Below are positions 49,756-58,415 of a stretch of DNA of 64,000 bases, piece by piece. The DNA is taken from positions 4,030,001-4,094,000 of the forward strand of contig NZ_RDTE01000003.1 in NCBI RefSeq assembly GCF_004125265.1. Direction: 5' to 3'. A program made the translations under genes and the position numbers. The notes beneath the pieces are model-generated. The model saw nothing but the letters and a program-made list of their open reading frames with translations. It did no database searches and was not told the DNA's origin. Source of the stretch: Streptomyces lydicus (GTDB taxonomy: Bacteria; Actinomycetota; Actinomycetes; Streptomycetales; Streptomycetaceae). Position 1 is the first letter of the stretch, and every line of letters starts with the position of its first letter.

Positions 49756-50616
49756 ATGATCACCGCCGTGAACGACACCGCCACCCCCGAACGCACCATC
49801 GAGGTGGGCACGGAGCTGCCGGCAGTCGAGTGTCCGAGCGCGGTGGCCCCCCGGGACGCGCGGGAGCTGTCGAAGCGGTTCTTCGACCGTCTCCAGGACC
49901 TGGACGAGGGCACGCACGAGTACCAGTACGCGCGCAACACCCTCATCGAGATGAACATGTCGATGGTGCGCTATGTCGCCCGCCGCTACCGCAACCGCGG
50001 CGACGACATGGAAGACATCATCCAGGTCGGCACCATCGGCCTGATCAAGGCCATCGACCGCTTCGATCTCACCCGCGAGGTGGAGTTCTCCACCTTCGCC
50101 GTCCCCTACATCCTGGGCGAGATAAAGCGGTTCTTCCGCGACACCGGCTGGGCCGTCCACGTCCCCCGCCGCCTCCAGGAGCTGCGCAGCGACTTGGCCA
50201 AGGCCAAGGAACAGCTGCATATCGAGCTCGACCGCGACCCCACCGTCCGCGAACTCGCCGCCCACCTCGACCTGTCCGAGGAAGAGGTCATCGAGGGGCT
50301 CGTCGCGGCCAACGGCTACAACGCCGGCTCGCTCGACATGCCCACCGACTCCGACTCCTCGGCACAGAGCCGCACGCTTGCCGATGTCATGGGCGAGGAC
50401 GACCCGGCGATGGAGACCGTCGAGAACCTGAGCACCCTTGCCCCGCTGCTGCACCAGCTCGACGACCGCGAGCGGCAGCTGGTCGAGCTGCGGTTCGGGC
50501 AGGAGATGACCCAGTCCCAGATCGGCGCCGAACTGGGCGTCTCCCAGATGCATGTCTCCCGCCTGCTCACCCGCACCCTGGCCAAGCTCCGCAAGGGCAT
50601 GCTCACCGACCACTGA
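49756..50616 (+). CDS. SigB/SigF/SigG-family RNA polymerase sigma factor
   Basis: The 286-residue protein is a complete group 3 sigma factor. Region 2 has NMSMVRYVARRYRNRG, DIIQVGTIGLIKAIDRFDL and the melting segment EFSTFAVPYILGEIKRFFRD. Region 3 has WAVHVPRRLQEL and DPTVRELAAHLDLSEEEVIE. Region 4 has LDDRERQLVELRFGQEMTQS and the helix-turn-helix QIGAELGVSQMHVSRLLTRT. It starts at ATG 49756 after GGGAGGG. No anti-sigma or anti-anti-sigma gene lies beside it, so control must come from elsewhere. It may redirect host stress transcription or drive the cargo genes that follow. Confidence 0.93.
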   Translation: MITAVNDTATPERTIEVGTELPAVECPSAVAPRDARELSKRFFDRLQDLDEGTHEYQYARNTLIEMNMSMVRYVARRYRNRGDDMEDIIQVGTIGLIKAIDRFDLTREVEFSTFAVPYILGEIKRFFRDTGWAVHVPRRLQELRSDLAKAKEQLHIELDRDPTVRELAAHLDLSEEEVIEGLVAANGYNAGSLDMPTDSDSSAQSRTLADVMGEDDPAMETVENLSTLAPLLHQLDDRERQLVELRFGQEMTQSQIGAELGVSQMHVSRLLTRTLAKLRKGMLTDH

Positions 50617-51093
50617 AAGACCCAGCCCCGGGGCGCTGCAACCAGTGCGGCTGGCCCACGCGAAGTCACGACACGCTCAACCCGCAGGCCAGCGGTCGCC
50701 CCCGACAGGGCAATAGTTGACGGATCGCGCTCCAGCAGCAGCGCCGGATGAGCTGTGGCGGTCGAAGTCCGGACAGCTACGCGGCGGACGCCTCGGCCCG
50801 CCCGGCCTCGACCTTCGCCCGGCATGAGGTGCACAGGGGATTCTCTGGGGCTCGGCCTGTTGCATGACCACGGGCGCGCGGGGCTGGTGCAGCTCAGCGC
50901 AGTGCAAGCCACCATATTGAGTGCAACACGTGTGGCGCCTTCGCTGCATCGACCATGTGCTGGACCGGGACCCGCGTCACGCTTTCCGTAATCGACCTAT
51001 CGCTTTGCGTAGTAACTTTTGGGAGGATTCGGGTACTGCGGTCGCGCCTCTTGGAGGTCCGGGCCGTGGTTGTCGAGTCTTGGGAGCAGTGCA
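50617..51093. other. Gap ahead of the first beta-propeller gene, with repeat copy R1
   Basis: No full gene is present. The gap contains R1 (50829-50958), listed separately. An AT-richer patch (gtaatcgacctatcgctttgcgtagtaactttt, 50988-51020) is a probable promoter for the beta-propeller gene. Confidence 0.5.
50829..50958 (-). repeat. Repeat R1, remnant of a small C-x-x-C gene
   Basis: The repeat shares blocks with R2 (53193) and R3 (56177): gcacag-g-g-ttctctgggg, cagctcagc, and gagtgcaacaggtgtgg or close variants. Read on the minus strand it gives HATGRAPENPLCTSCRAKVE, with no start codon in frame and a stop upstream. So it is a decayed gene or a non-coding recombination block. It stands directly in front of a beta-propeller gene. 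Confidence 0.65.
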
Positions 51094-53064
51094 TTGACGA
51101 CGGCCGAGAGTTTCACGATCTCGCGGACAGAGCGGCTGGAGCGGCTGCGCGGGCAGTTGCAGGGGCGCCCGGCCAAGGGGGCCGAGGGCCGGGTGCAGCC
51201 TTCGCGGGGGACGCGTCTGTTGTACGGGGTGATGCTGCACGGCGCCGCCCGGCTTCAGGCGGGTCTGGAGCTGACGGATCTGGAAGCGCGGCTGGTGGAG
51301 CCCATGCGCGGGCTGTTCTCGGACGAGGAGGTGTGCGACTTCGGCCGGGTGTACCAGGAAGAGGCCGCCTTGCGCCCGCAGCTGTTTCCGGACAGCCTCG
51401 CCAAACGCCCCGTCGAAGAGGGATACGCGAGCGAGGACCTGGCCCGGGATCTGCCGCTGCTGCGTGCGGAGGTGGCGGCCCAGCCGAACGTGAGCGTGGT
51501 CGACCTCGATGCTCCGACTGCTGAGGGGCAGGGCGGCACCCTGGACTCGGAGGAGTTCATGGGGGGCGTGGACGCATACGGGCACGGGGCGACGATGGTG
51601 ACCGCGTCGGGACACCAGGCCACACAGTCGTTGGTGTCGATGCAGGCTGCGCTGAGGCTGCACCGGTTCTACACCACGAGCGAGACGGATGAGTGGAGTG
51701 GGTCGGACGAGATCTACTGGGTCACCGCTGCCGGCGCGGACAGCGATGCCATGCCCCAGCGGTATCACTCCCCCACGTTCGGGGACGTCGACAAGGGGGA
51801 AACTAAGTATTTCGCCGATGACACCAGGCTGTTCTACGGCTCTGTCAGCAAGGTCGTGGTGTGTCACATCCAGTGCTGGGAAGAGGACCACGGCCCGCCC
51901 TCAGAGCTGCAGCGAACGATGGAGAGGATCGCGGAAAAGCTCCACTACGTCGCCGATGAACTGGCGGAGCACGCCGTGGGGACGGAACTGGAAGCGACGG
52001 CCAATTTCACGCTGATGCTCGCGGGCATCGCCTACTTCATCGCCCAGATCATGGCGTACATCAAGGACGACCTGGTGGGACAGCGTACGCTCTGCTTCGA
52101 CCGCCGGGCTCTGGAGGCGATGGCGGCCCAGCCCGGACGCGAGTACGCCTGGGGCTTCAGCACCGGCTCCTACGTGCACGGCTCCCGCACCCTGTACATG
52201 AGGGGGACAGCGGTCCCCACCAGCAACAACGTCACCCTCCTCACCTCCACGCCGTCCGGCTGGAGCGCCCCGACGCTGCCGTGGCCCGGGGCCAAGACCC
52301 CCGACGCGCCCGCCCTGGCGATGCACGACGGCCGCCTCTACTGCGCGGTCCGCGGCATGGCCGACCAGATCTACATCAGCAAACGCGACGGAGGCACCTG
52401 GACCGGGTTCAGCCCCCTCCCCTACTTCCGGACCCGCCACGCCCCTGCGCTCACCTCCTTCAACGGCAGGCTGTACCTCGCCTACACCACGACAAACAGT
52501 CAGGCGCGGCTCCTGTCCTGCACCAACGGATCGGACTGGTCCGCTCCGTTGGTGCTCCCCGGTGGGTCCTTCAGCGCTCCTGCCCTTGCAGTGCGCGATG
52601 GCTATCTGCACTACTTCCGCAACCTGTTCATGGGCTTGCCGGTCGGCGACTGGTCCTCCAACGGCACCACCTGGACGAACTTCCAGCTGCTGCCCGGGGT
52701 ACGCAGCTACCATGCGCCGGCCCTGGCCGCCTTCCAGGGAACGCTGCATATCGCCCAACGGGACAGGTCCAACGGCTACGTCGTGATCACGTCCAACCCC
52801 CGCAACGGCGGCTGGGGCGCCCCGGTCCGTCTCGCCGGAACCACACCGGACGCCCCCGCCCTGGCGGTACACGGCAACAAGCTCCACTGTGCCGTCCGTG
52901 GAGGCGACAACAGGACCTGGCTCAGTGTCCTCAACGGCACGACATGGTCCGCCTTCCAGCGCACCCCTCACGGGACATCGCTCTCCGCTCCCGCGCTCGC
53001 CACCGCCAACGCCAACGCCAACGCCAACGAACTCTGCCTCGTCTACCGAGCCATCGAATCCTGA
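51094..53064 (+). CDS. Beta-propeller (PLL-like) protein A, cargo
   Basis: The 656-residue product starts at TTG 51094 after GGGAGCAG and aligns from its first residues with protein B at 56325-58415 (ERLERLRGQLQG against ERLERLRSQLRG). Residues 1-190 are helical and unknown. Residues about 190-260 hold ETDEWSGSDEIYWVTAAGAD and FGDVDKGE, a beta-sandwich-like acidic unit. A hydrophobic helix lies near 304. From about 370 to the end six repeats with S/DAPALA-x-x-x-G-x-L-x-x-A-V-R occur, like blades of PLL-type lectin propellers. There is no signal peptide. A glycan-binding effector is a guess. Four GCCAAC units at 53005-53028 encode an Ala-Asn run. Confidence 0.72.
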   Translation: MTTAESFTISRTERLERLRGQLQGRPAKGAEGRVQPSRGTRLLYGVMLHGAARLQAGLELTDLEARLVEPMRGLFSDEEVCDFGRVYQEEAALRPQLFPDSLAKRPVEEGYASEDLARDLPLLRAEVAAQPNVSVVDLDAPTAEGQGGTLDSEEFMGGVDAYGHGATMVTASGHQATQSLVSMQAALRLHRFYTTSETDEWSGSDEIYWVTAAGADSDAMPQRYHSPTFGDVDKGETKYFADDTRLFYGSVSKVVVCHIQCWEEDHGPPSELQRTMERIAEKLHYVADELAEHAVGTELEATANFTLMLAGIAYFIAQIMAYIKDDLVGQRTLCFDRRALEAMAAQPGREYAWGFSTGSYVHGSRTLYMRGTAVPTSNNVTLLTSTPSGWSAPTLPWPGAKTPDAPALAMHDGRLYCAVRGMADQIYISKRDGGTWTGFSPLPYFRTRHAPALTSFNGRLYLAYTTTNSQARLLSCTNGSDWSAPLVLPGGSFSAPALAVRDGYLHYFRNLFMGLPVGDWSSNGTTWTNFQLLPGVRSYHAPALAAFQGTLHIAQRDRSNGYVVITSNPRNGGWGAPVRLAGTTPDAPALAVHGNKLHCAVRGGDNRTWLSVLNGTTWSAFQRTPHGTSLSAPALATANANANANELCLVYRAIES

Positions 53065-53192
53065 CCATCTGCCCCGCCGCCCGACGTCGGCAAACCGCGC
53101 CACGGTTGCCGGCGCCGGGCGTCAATCAAGACCGGCAATGTCAGCAAACGACGGCACGGAGCAGCCCTCACCTGGCGGCCTCGACCTCGGCA

Positions 53193-53315
53193 CGGCAGAG
53201 GGCGCACAGCGGGTTCTCTGGGGTTCGGACTGTTGCGTGAGCGCGGCCGCTGGAGGTTAGTGCAGCTCAGCTGCGGTGCAGCCCACCGGATCGAGTGCAA
53301 CAGGTGTGGTGCCAT
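53193..53315 (-). repeat. Repeat R2, remnant of a small C-x-x-C gene
   Basis: This copy on the minus strand gives HATVRTPENPLCALCRAEVE and, in another frame, HLLHSIRWAAPQLSCTNLQR, showing that a frameshift separates what was once one gene. It follows protein A by 130 bases. Blocks match R1 and R3. Confidence 0.65.
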
Positions 53316-53534
53316 CGCTGGATCGAGGGACCTATGCAGCGCCTCCGGAGGATGTCAGCGAGTGCTGCTGCCCCGTCTGAACGATCTGGTCCACGCCTGC
53401 GGCTGTTACCTGCGGCGACCGAATGGGCTGAGATGCTGGACCAGACTATTTCGACGCGTGTCAGCCGGCTTCGGTGCACACAGCGCGCGCCGGCTTGGCC
53501 ATCAGTGGGCAGGCCATCCGCCGGACGCTGCGAG
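53316..53534. other. Gap downstream of R2
   Basis: This is the remaining part of the 470-bp gap between protein A and the MarR gene. Frames here are short and lack ribosome binding sites; nothing further is supported. Confidence 0.4.
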
Positions 53535-54002
53535 CTAGAGGTCAGGATCACCGGAGGGACTTGGTGCTGCCTCGCCCAGTGCGGCATGGAGTGTTCCCAG
53601 TGCGGCGATCACCGCGTCGACGTCCGCGTCGGGTAGCGCGGGGAGCAACTGTCGGAGGGTCGGTTCGGCGTCCCGGCTCCTGGCTTCCTTGGCCTGCGTG
53701 CGGGCGTGTTCGGCGATCTTGGCGACGGTGCGGCGACGGTCGGCCGGGTCGGTACCCAGTTCGGCCAGGCCCCTCTTGTGCAGTGCCGCCACCACCGTGG
53801 ATACCCGGCTCTGGGCGAAGCCGGTGCGCTGGGCGATGGACCCCACCGGCTGCGGTCCGGTGGTGTAGAGGCACTCCAGGACCAGCAGCTCGGTCGGCCC
53901 CAGGTCGGAGGTGTCCTTCATCGCCGAGGTCGCGGCAGCGGTGAGGCGCCTGCCGAGTTGATGCAGGTCAGCGAGGTTCATGGGACTGGTCGGCGGTAGC
54001 AC
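53535..54002 (-). CDS. MarR-family repressor
   Basis: The 155-residue product has the MarR winged helix: LGPTELLVLECLYTTGPQPV, SIAQRTGFAQSRVSTVVAAL, and the wing DPADRRRTVAKIAEH. A helical dimerisation part encloses it. GTG 54002 is chosen because GGAGG lies 6 bases upstream; the internal ATG 53981 has no site. It is divergent from a DUF3533-like membrane gene, with a nested palindrome between them, so it very likely represses both. The ligand is unknown. Confidence 0.87.
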   Translation of the reverse strand: MLPPTSPMNLADLHQLGRRLTAAATSAMKDTSDLGPTELLVLECLYTTGPQPVGSIAQRTGFAQSRVSTVVAALHKRGLAELGTDPADRRRTVAKIAEHARTQAKEARSRDAEPTLRQLLPALPDADVDAVIAALGTLHAALGEAAPSPSGDPDL

Positions 54003-54032
54003 GCACACCCTCCTTCGGGAACATCCTGGATG

Positions 54033-54080
54033 ATACATCTACAGTAATACATCTCAAGAGATGTATCGTGGGAGATGTAT
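54033..54080. promoter_or_regulatory. Nested palindromic operator for the MarR regulator
   Basis: The inner palindrome ATACATCTC-AA-GAGATGTAT (54047-54066) is perfect. Outer half sites ATACATCT (54033-54040) and AGATGTAT (54073-54080) are inverted and centred on the same point, 54056.5. The AT-rich block lies midway between divergent starts and likely overlaps both promoters. Two stacked dimers are suggested. Confidence 0.85.
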
Positions 54081-54128
54081 TTTCCGGGGCGCACACACGA
54101 CCGCGCCCAAACGCTCCGAGGAGGAGAC

Positions 54129-55199
54129 ATGGTCCGGCCGATAGCCCGGGTGCTGCTGTTCCCGTTCGCGATGGCCGTGCTGCTGGTCGGCATCTACACC
54201 GCCGCGATGCACGCACCGACCCCGCACCACCTGAAGATCGCGGTCGCCGGACCACCGGCGCAGACCGGGCCGCTGACCGCTTCCCTGCGGAAGGGCCTGG
54301 GCGACGCGTACGACGTCAGCACCGTCGCCTCCGCCGAACGGGCCCGGAAGCTGGTGGCACACCGGGCCGTGGCGGCCGCCTACGTCCCCACGCCGGCGCC
54401 CGGTGACCGCGCCGCGGGCACGCCCAGCACGACGTTCGCCCAGCCGCCACGCCCGAGCGGCCCGGTGCTCTATACCGCCTCGGCCGCCGGTGCCGCCCAA
54501 GTCAACCTGGCTGCCGCGCCGTTCACGAACGCCGCCGTCCAGCAGCACCAGTTCCTCCAGGTCCGCGACCTGGTCCCGCTCAGCACCGACGACACCAGCG
54601 ACACCAGCACCATGTACGCCGCGATCGGCCTGACCCTGGCGGGATACCTGTCGGCGGTCATGCTCTCCACCGTGTTCGGTACCGGACTCACCCGCCGGCG
54701 CACGGTGGCCGCGCTCGCCGCCTTCGGTGCCGCCGCCGCGATCGCCGTCTGGCTCATCACCGGACCGATCCTGGGCGCCGTGCACGGCTTCGCCCCCGCC
54801 ATCCTCCTCACCGGCTGGCTCACCGTGATGGCCGTCGGCATGGCCACCGTGTTCCTCTCCCGCTTCTGCGGGCGCATGACCCCGCTGCCCGCCGTCGCGA
54901 TCTTCATGTTCCTGGGCATGCCCGCCTCCGGAGCGGCCCTGCCCATCGCGACCATGCCCGCCCCCATCCGCGCCCTGCACGACCTGCTGCCGATGACCTC
55001 AACCTCCGGCAGCCTGCGCCAGATCATGTACTTCGGCAGCGAAGGCATCGGCCGCTACTGGCTCACCCTCGCCCTGTGGGCCCTCGCCGGCCTCCTGCTG
55101 ACCCTCGCCTACGACACCCTCAAGGCCCGCCGCACCAGCCCCCGCAACGACACGAACGCCCTGCCCCGGCAGACCGCCGACCCCGCCCCCTCCCACTGA
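54129..55199 (+). CDS. DUF3533/YhgE-Pip-like membrane protein
   Basis: The 356-residue product starts at ATG 54129 after GAGGAGGAG. A first membrane span (9-28) is followed by an outer domain (LKIAVAGPPAQTGPLTASLR, then AVAAAYVPTP and QFLQVRDLVPLS). Five further spans (about 160-335) follow (AAIGLTLAGYLSAVMLSTVF, AILLTGWLTVMAVGMATVFL). This resembles DUF3533 and YhgE/Pip proteins, related to ABC-2 permeases and seen in phage infection, secretion or drug resistance. No ATPase partner is adjacent. Control by the divergent MarR gene hints at an export or stress function. Confidence 0.75.
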   Translation: MVRPIARVLLFPFAMAVLLVGIYTAAMHAPTPHHLKIAVAGPPAQTGPLTASLRKGLGDAYDVSTVASAERARKLVAHRAVAAAYVPTPAPGDRAAGTPSTTFAQPPRPSGPVLYTASAAGAAQVNLAAAPFTNAAVQQHQFLQVRDLVPLSTDDTSDTSTMYAAIGLTLAGYLSAVMLSTVFGTGLTRRRTVAALAAFGAAAAIAVWLITGPILGAVHGFAPAILLTGWLTVMAVGMATVFLSRFCGRMTPLPAVAIFMFLGMPASGAALPIATMPAPIRALHDLLPMTSTSGSLRQIMYFGSEGIGRYWLTLALWALAGLLLTLAYDTLKARRTSPRNDTNALPRQTADPAPSH

Positions 55200-55249
55200 T
55201 CGCGCTCCCGCGCACACCCACCCCGACACCCCAGAGCGAGGCCGCACCC

Positions 55250-56020
55250 GTGACCGCAGCACCCCCGCCATTCCACCCCCACAGCCACGACCCCGACCCG
55301 GCCGGGCAGCAGGGTGACCCACTGACGCTGCTCGCCACCGAAACCGACCTGACCGGACTCGACTTCACCGGCCTGGACCTGCGCCCCGCCCTGCGCCACG
55401 ATCCCCGCCCCCGGACGTTCACCCGCTGCACCTTCACCGAAGCCAACCTGCGCGGCGCCCACCTCCCCGAAGCCGTCTTCACCGACTGCACCGCCACAGC
55501 AGCCGACTTCACCGGCGCCCTGCTCGATCAGGCCCGCTGGCAGGGCGGCAGCGCCGCCGGCGCCAAATTCACCGACGCCGACTGCGGCGACCTCACCTGC
55601 GACAGCGCCGACTTGGCCAATACCAAGTGGGGCGGCGCTCTGCTCGCCGACGCTGCCTTCACCGGCTGCCGCATGATCGGGGCCCGCCTCACCGGCCACC
55701 GCGGCCTGGGCCTCCAACTCACCCGCTGCAACCTGGCCGTCGCCAATCTCAACGGCCTGAGCCTGCGCGGCGCCCACCTCATCGGCATCCGCTTCACCGA
55801 AGCCGACCTCGGCGGAGTCGACTTCCGCGACTGCATCCTCGAAGACTGCCGACTCGCCGAAGCCAACCTACGGGCCGCCGACTTCACCGGCGCAGATCTA
55901 CGCGGCGCCGACCTCGGCGAACTCACCATCGCCATCGCCGCACAGTTCCGCGGCGCCGTCATCTCCCCGGACCAGGCCGCCCAAATCTGCACCGCCCTCG
56001 GCCTGAACGTCATCGACTGA
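55250..56020 (+). CDS. Pentapeptide-repeat protein
   Basis: The 256-residue product has about 35 five-residue units of A(D/N)Lxx type (DLTGLDFTGLDLRPALRHDP, then EANLRGAHLPEAVF, ADFTGADLRGADLG), which fold into a square right-handed beta-helix. A Cys-rich run (RCTFTEANL, DCTATAADF) is present. Known members such as QnrB/McbG/MfpA mimic DNA and protect gyrase; many others have no known role. The GTG at 55250 starts with a modest GCGAGGCC upstream. It lies just after the DUF3533-like gene and may be in the same transcript. Confidence 0.85.
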   Translation: MTAAPPPFHPHSHDPDPAGQQGDPLTLLATETDLTGLDFTGLDLRPALRHDPRPRTFTRCTFTEANLRGAHLPEAVFTDCTATAADFTGALLDQARWQGGSAAGAKFTDADCGDLTCDSADLANTKWGGALLADAAFTGCRMIGARLTGHRGLGLQLTRCNLAVANLNGLSLRGAHLIGIRFTEADLGGVDFRDCILEDCRLAEANLRAADFTGADLRGADLGELTIAIAAQFRGAVISPDQAAQICTALGLNVID

Positions 56021-56091
56021 TCCGCCACGACCTCCCACGACAACAGATCTACGTGATGCACCGCCGCTAACACCCACAAGCCCACGAGCGC

Positions 56092-56125
56092 AGCGCCCCC
56101 CACACAAGCCCGCGGGGGGGGCGCT
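56092..56125. terminator. Terminator after the pentapeptide gene
   Basis: AGCGCCCCCC pairs with GGGGGGCGCT around a 14-base loop. It ends the MarR-controlled unit on the plus strand. Confidence 0.75.
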
Positions 56126-56176
56126 CAGGCGTCTGACACCGACTGCTGTTTCCGCCGGACTCTCGTCAGGCACTCG

Positions 56177-56282
56177 ATGCACAGAGGGTTCTCTGGGGCG
56201 GCAGGTGTGGCACGAGGCGATTCAAGAAGAACTGTGCAGATCAGCGCCAGGGCTGATGACTTCAGTGAGTGCAACAGGTGGG
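56177..56282 (-). repeat. Repeat R3, with an open frame containing C-x-x-C
   Basis: This is the third copy. Here the minus strand stays open through ATPAAPENPLCIECLTRVRR and on to QQSVSDA, with HLLHSLKSSALALICTVLLE upstream, so a 50-residue peptide starting at TTG is possible, though no ribosome binding site is seen. It lies just downstream of protein B's gene. Confidence 0.6.
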
Positions 56283-56283
56283 C

Positions 56284-56314
56284 GTCCGGGCCCCGCCTTG
56301 GGGCGGGCCCGGAC
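56284..56314 (-). terminator. Terminator of the protein B gene
   Basis: GTCCGGGCCC pairs with GGGCCCGGAC and a further CGCC/GGCG step, with one unpaired C. It sits 10 bases beyond the stop of protein B. Confidence 0.7.
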
Positions 56315-56324
56315 TTCGGATGGG

Positions 56325-58415
56325 TCAGTAGCGGAAGAGCAGGACCGTGCGTCCGTAGGGGGCCGCGGTGTCGCCGGGGATGTTCATGAGGTGGGCCATG
56401 GCGGGGCTGTCGGCACTGGAGATGTTGGGGACGGTGGTGAAGGGACTCCAGGTCTTGTCGCCCTTGTCGTCGCGCATGGACCAGTAGAGCTGTTCGTTGG
56501 CGCCGGTTGCGCGGACCACGCAGATCGGCCGGCCGTAGTTGTGGCCGAGGGCGGGGCCGGCGGAGGTGGTGCCGGGCAGTAGCACTGGTTCGCCCCAGGA
56601 GAATCCTTCGTATTCGGACACCCAGATCTGGTCGCCGGTCCTGCTGCGGTAGGCGCACAGGAAGGTGGAGCCCATCATGTCCATCAGCGCAGGGTCGGGG
56701 GCGGCGTTCGGGCCGGGAATGGTGAACGCGGTGCCCCACCTGGTGCCGTCGAACAGCGAGTAGCGCACCTTGTTGGTGATGGTGGTGACGGCGCAGAACA
56801 GTTCGGTGTTGCCGCGGGTGGCGAGGGCGGGTGCCCCACGGACGGTTCCGGGGGCCACGCCGCCGAATGTGATGGGTTGGGGAGTGGTCCAGGTCGTGCC
56901 CTGGAGCGTGCTCAGGTACAGCGTGTCGTCTTGGTTGAAGGCGCAGTGCAGGACGTTGTTGAACCAGGCCAGGGCGGGACGGTGCCGTGTCCTGCCCGCG
57001 GGTCCGCGGGTGAAGGTGCCCCAGGTGAGGCCGGTGGAGGTGGCGTGCCACAACTCGCCCGGGCCGTCGCCGAAGGACTGGACCATGCAGTCCATCCTGG
57101 AGGGGTTGGCGACGGCGGTCAGGGCGGGTGCGCGGCTCATCGCACCGTTGGGCAGGAGCGCGGTCGCCGTCCAGGCGGGCCCGCCGGGTTTGCCGGGTGT
57201 CCCGCCGAGGCTGGGCAGGGTGATCGTGTGAGGCCGGGTATTGAGGACGGCGGTGCCGCTGGTGACCAGCAGGTAGTGGCCCTCGCCCCGTTTGCCGTTG
57301 AAGTCCCAGCTCACGATGGGGGTGGAGGTGCCGGTGGCCCACGCCTTCATGGCGGCGCGGTCGAAGACCAGGGTCCGCTCGGCGACGTAGTCGTCCGGGT
57401 TGGAGAAGATCTTGACGAACCCGCCCCAGGCCAGAACGAGCATGTTGGCGATCTCGACGTAGTCGATCAGGTCGTGGTACTGCGGGACAGGGAAGTGCCC
57501 GCCGTAGTCCTTGAGTTTCTGGGCCATCAACTGGAGCAGTCCGGAGAGCGTGTCCAGGGTCTTGTACATCTCGTCGAACCATCCGGGCGGGCTCTGGTCC
57601 CGCTCCCAACACACGACGGTGGCGGTGACGAACGCGTCGGCGGAGGCGTTGAACAGGTACGTGCCGCCGTCGAGGTGGTGGATCTCGTCCTTGTCGACGT
57701 CGCCGTAGGCGCGGGTGACGTTCTCGTGTCGATGCCCGGTGTCGGAGGAGGCGGCGGTGCAGAAGTAGACCTCGTCGCTGCCGCTCCACTCGTCGGACTC
57801 GCGGTAGCACTTGAAGTACTTCAACTCCACCAGCACCTTGTCCAGTGCGCCCGCGGTCTCTGGCTCGCCCTCCCCGCCCGCCGGCGCCGGCTCGTCGTCG
57901 TGGTGGTCGGAGGCGGTCACCAGGGTGACCCCGTACCCAAAGTCGCCCAGCGCCTCGACGAACCCCGCGTCGTCCGCCGCGGCCTCCTCCAGGCGGTCCA
58001 GGTCCACCACGTTCAGGTTCGGCTGGGTCCCGGACTCCGCGCGCAGCGCCGGCACGTCCTTGACCAGGTCGGCGAAGTCGTATCCGTCCTCGATGGCGCG
58101 CTCGGTGAGCGTGGCCGGCAACACCGACCCCGTGGCGCGGGCGGAGTGCTCCTGCGCGTAGACACGGCCGAACCCGCGGATCTCCTCCTCGGGGAGCATC
58201 ACACGCAGGAACTCGAGCATGCCTTGCTCGAGTTCGGTCGGCTCCCGGCCCGCGTCCAGACGGGCCGCGGCGCGCAGCATCACCCCATACAGCAGGTTCG
58301 ACCCACGCGGCGGCGCGGTGGCGCGGCCCGCCCGGACCGCTAGGCCGCCCCGGAGCTGCGAGCGCAATCGCTCCAGCCGCTCGTTATGGGAAACCTCGAC
58401 GTGCTCCGTGGACAT
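56325..58415 (-). CDS. Beta-propeller (PLL-like) protein B, cargo paralogue
   Basis: The 696-residue product starts at ATG 58415 after TTGGAGG and matches protein A through its N-terminal helical part (SNLLYGVMLRAAARLDAG against TRLLYGVMLHGAARLQAG). The middle domains also match (ESDEWSGSDEVYFCTAASSD against ETDEWSGSDEIYWVTAAGAD, and AYGDVDKDE). It has longer acidic linkers and the same C-terminal repeats (APALTAVANPSRMDCMVQS, RPALAWFNNVLHCAFN, APALATRGNTELFCAV). There is no signal peptide or motor motif. The acidic GSDE unit may bind calcium and the propeller may bind sugar; both are inference. It faces the opposite way to A. Confidence 0.72.
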   Translation of the reverse strand: MSTEHVEVSHNERLERLRSQLRGGLAVRAGRATAPPRGSNLLYGVMLRAAARLDAGREPTELEQGMLEFLRVMLPEEEIRGFGRVYAQEHSARATGSVLPATLTERAIEDGYDFADLVKDVPALRAESGTQPNLNVVDLDRLEEAAADDAGFVEALGDFGYGVTLVTASDHHDDEPAPAGGEGEPETAGALDKVLVELKYFKCYRESDEWSGSDEVYFCTAASSDTGHRHENVTRAYGDVDKDEIHHLDGGTYLFNASADAFVTATVVCWERDQSPPGWFDEMYKTLDTLSGLLQLMAQKLKDYGGHFPVPQYHDLIDYVEIANMLVLAWGGFVKIFSNPDDYVAERTLVFDRAAMKAWATGTSTPIVSWDFNGKRGEGHYLLVTSGTAVLNTRPHTITLPSLGGTPGKPGGPAWTATALLPNGAMSRAPALTAVANPSRMDCMVQSFGDGPGELWHATSTGLTWGTFTRGPAGRTRHRPALAWFNNVLHCAFNQDDTLYLSTLQGTTWTTPQPITFGGVAPGTVRGAPALATRGNTELFCAVTTITNKVRYSLFDGTRWGTAFTIPGPNAAPDPALMDMMGSTFLCAYRSRTGDQIWVSEYEGFSWGEPVLLPGTTSAGPALGHNYGRPICVVRATGANEQLYWSMRDDKGDKTWSPFTTVPNISSADSPAMAHLMNIPGDTAAPYGRTVLLFRY

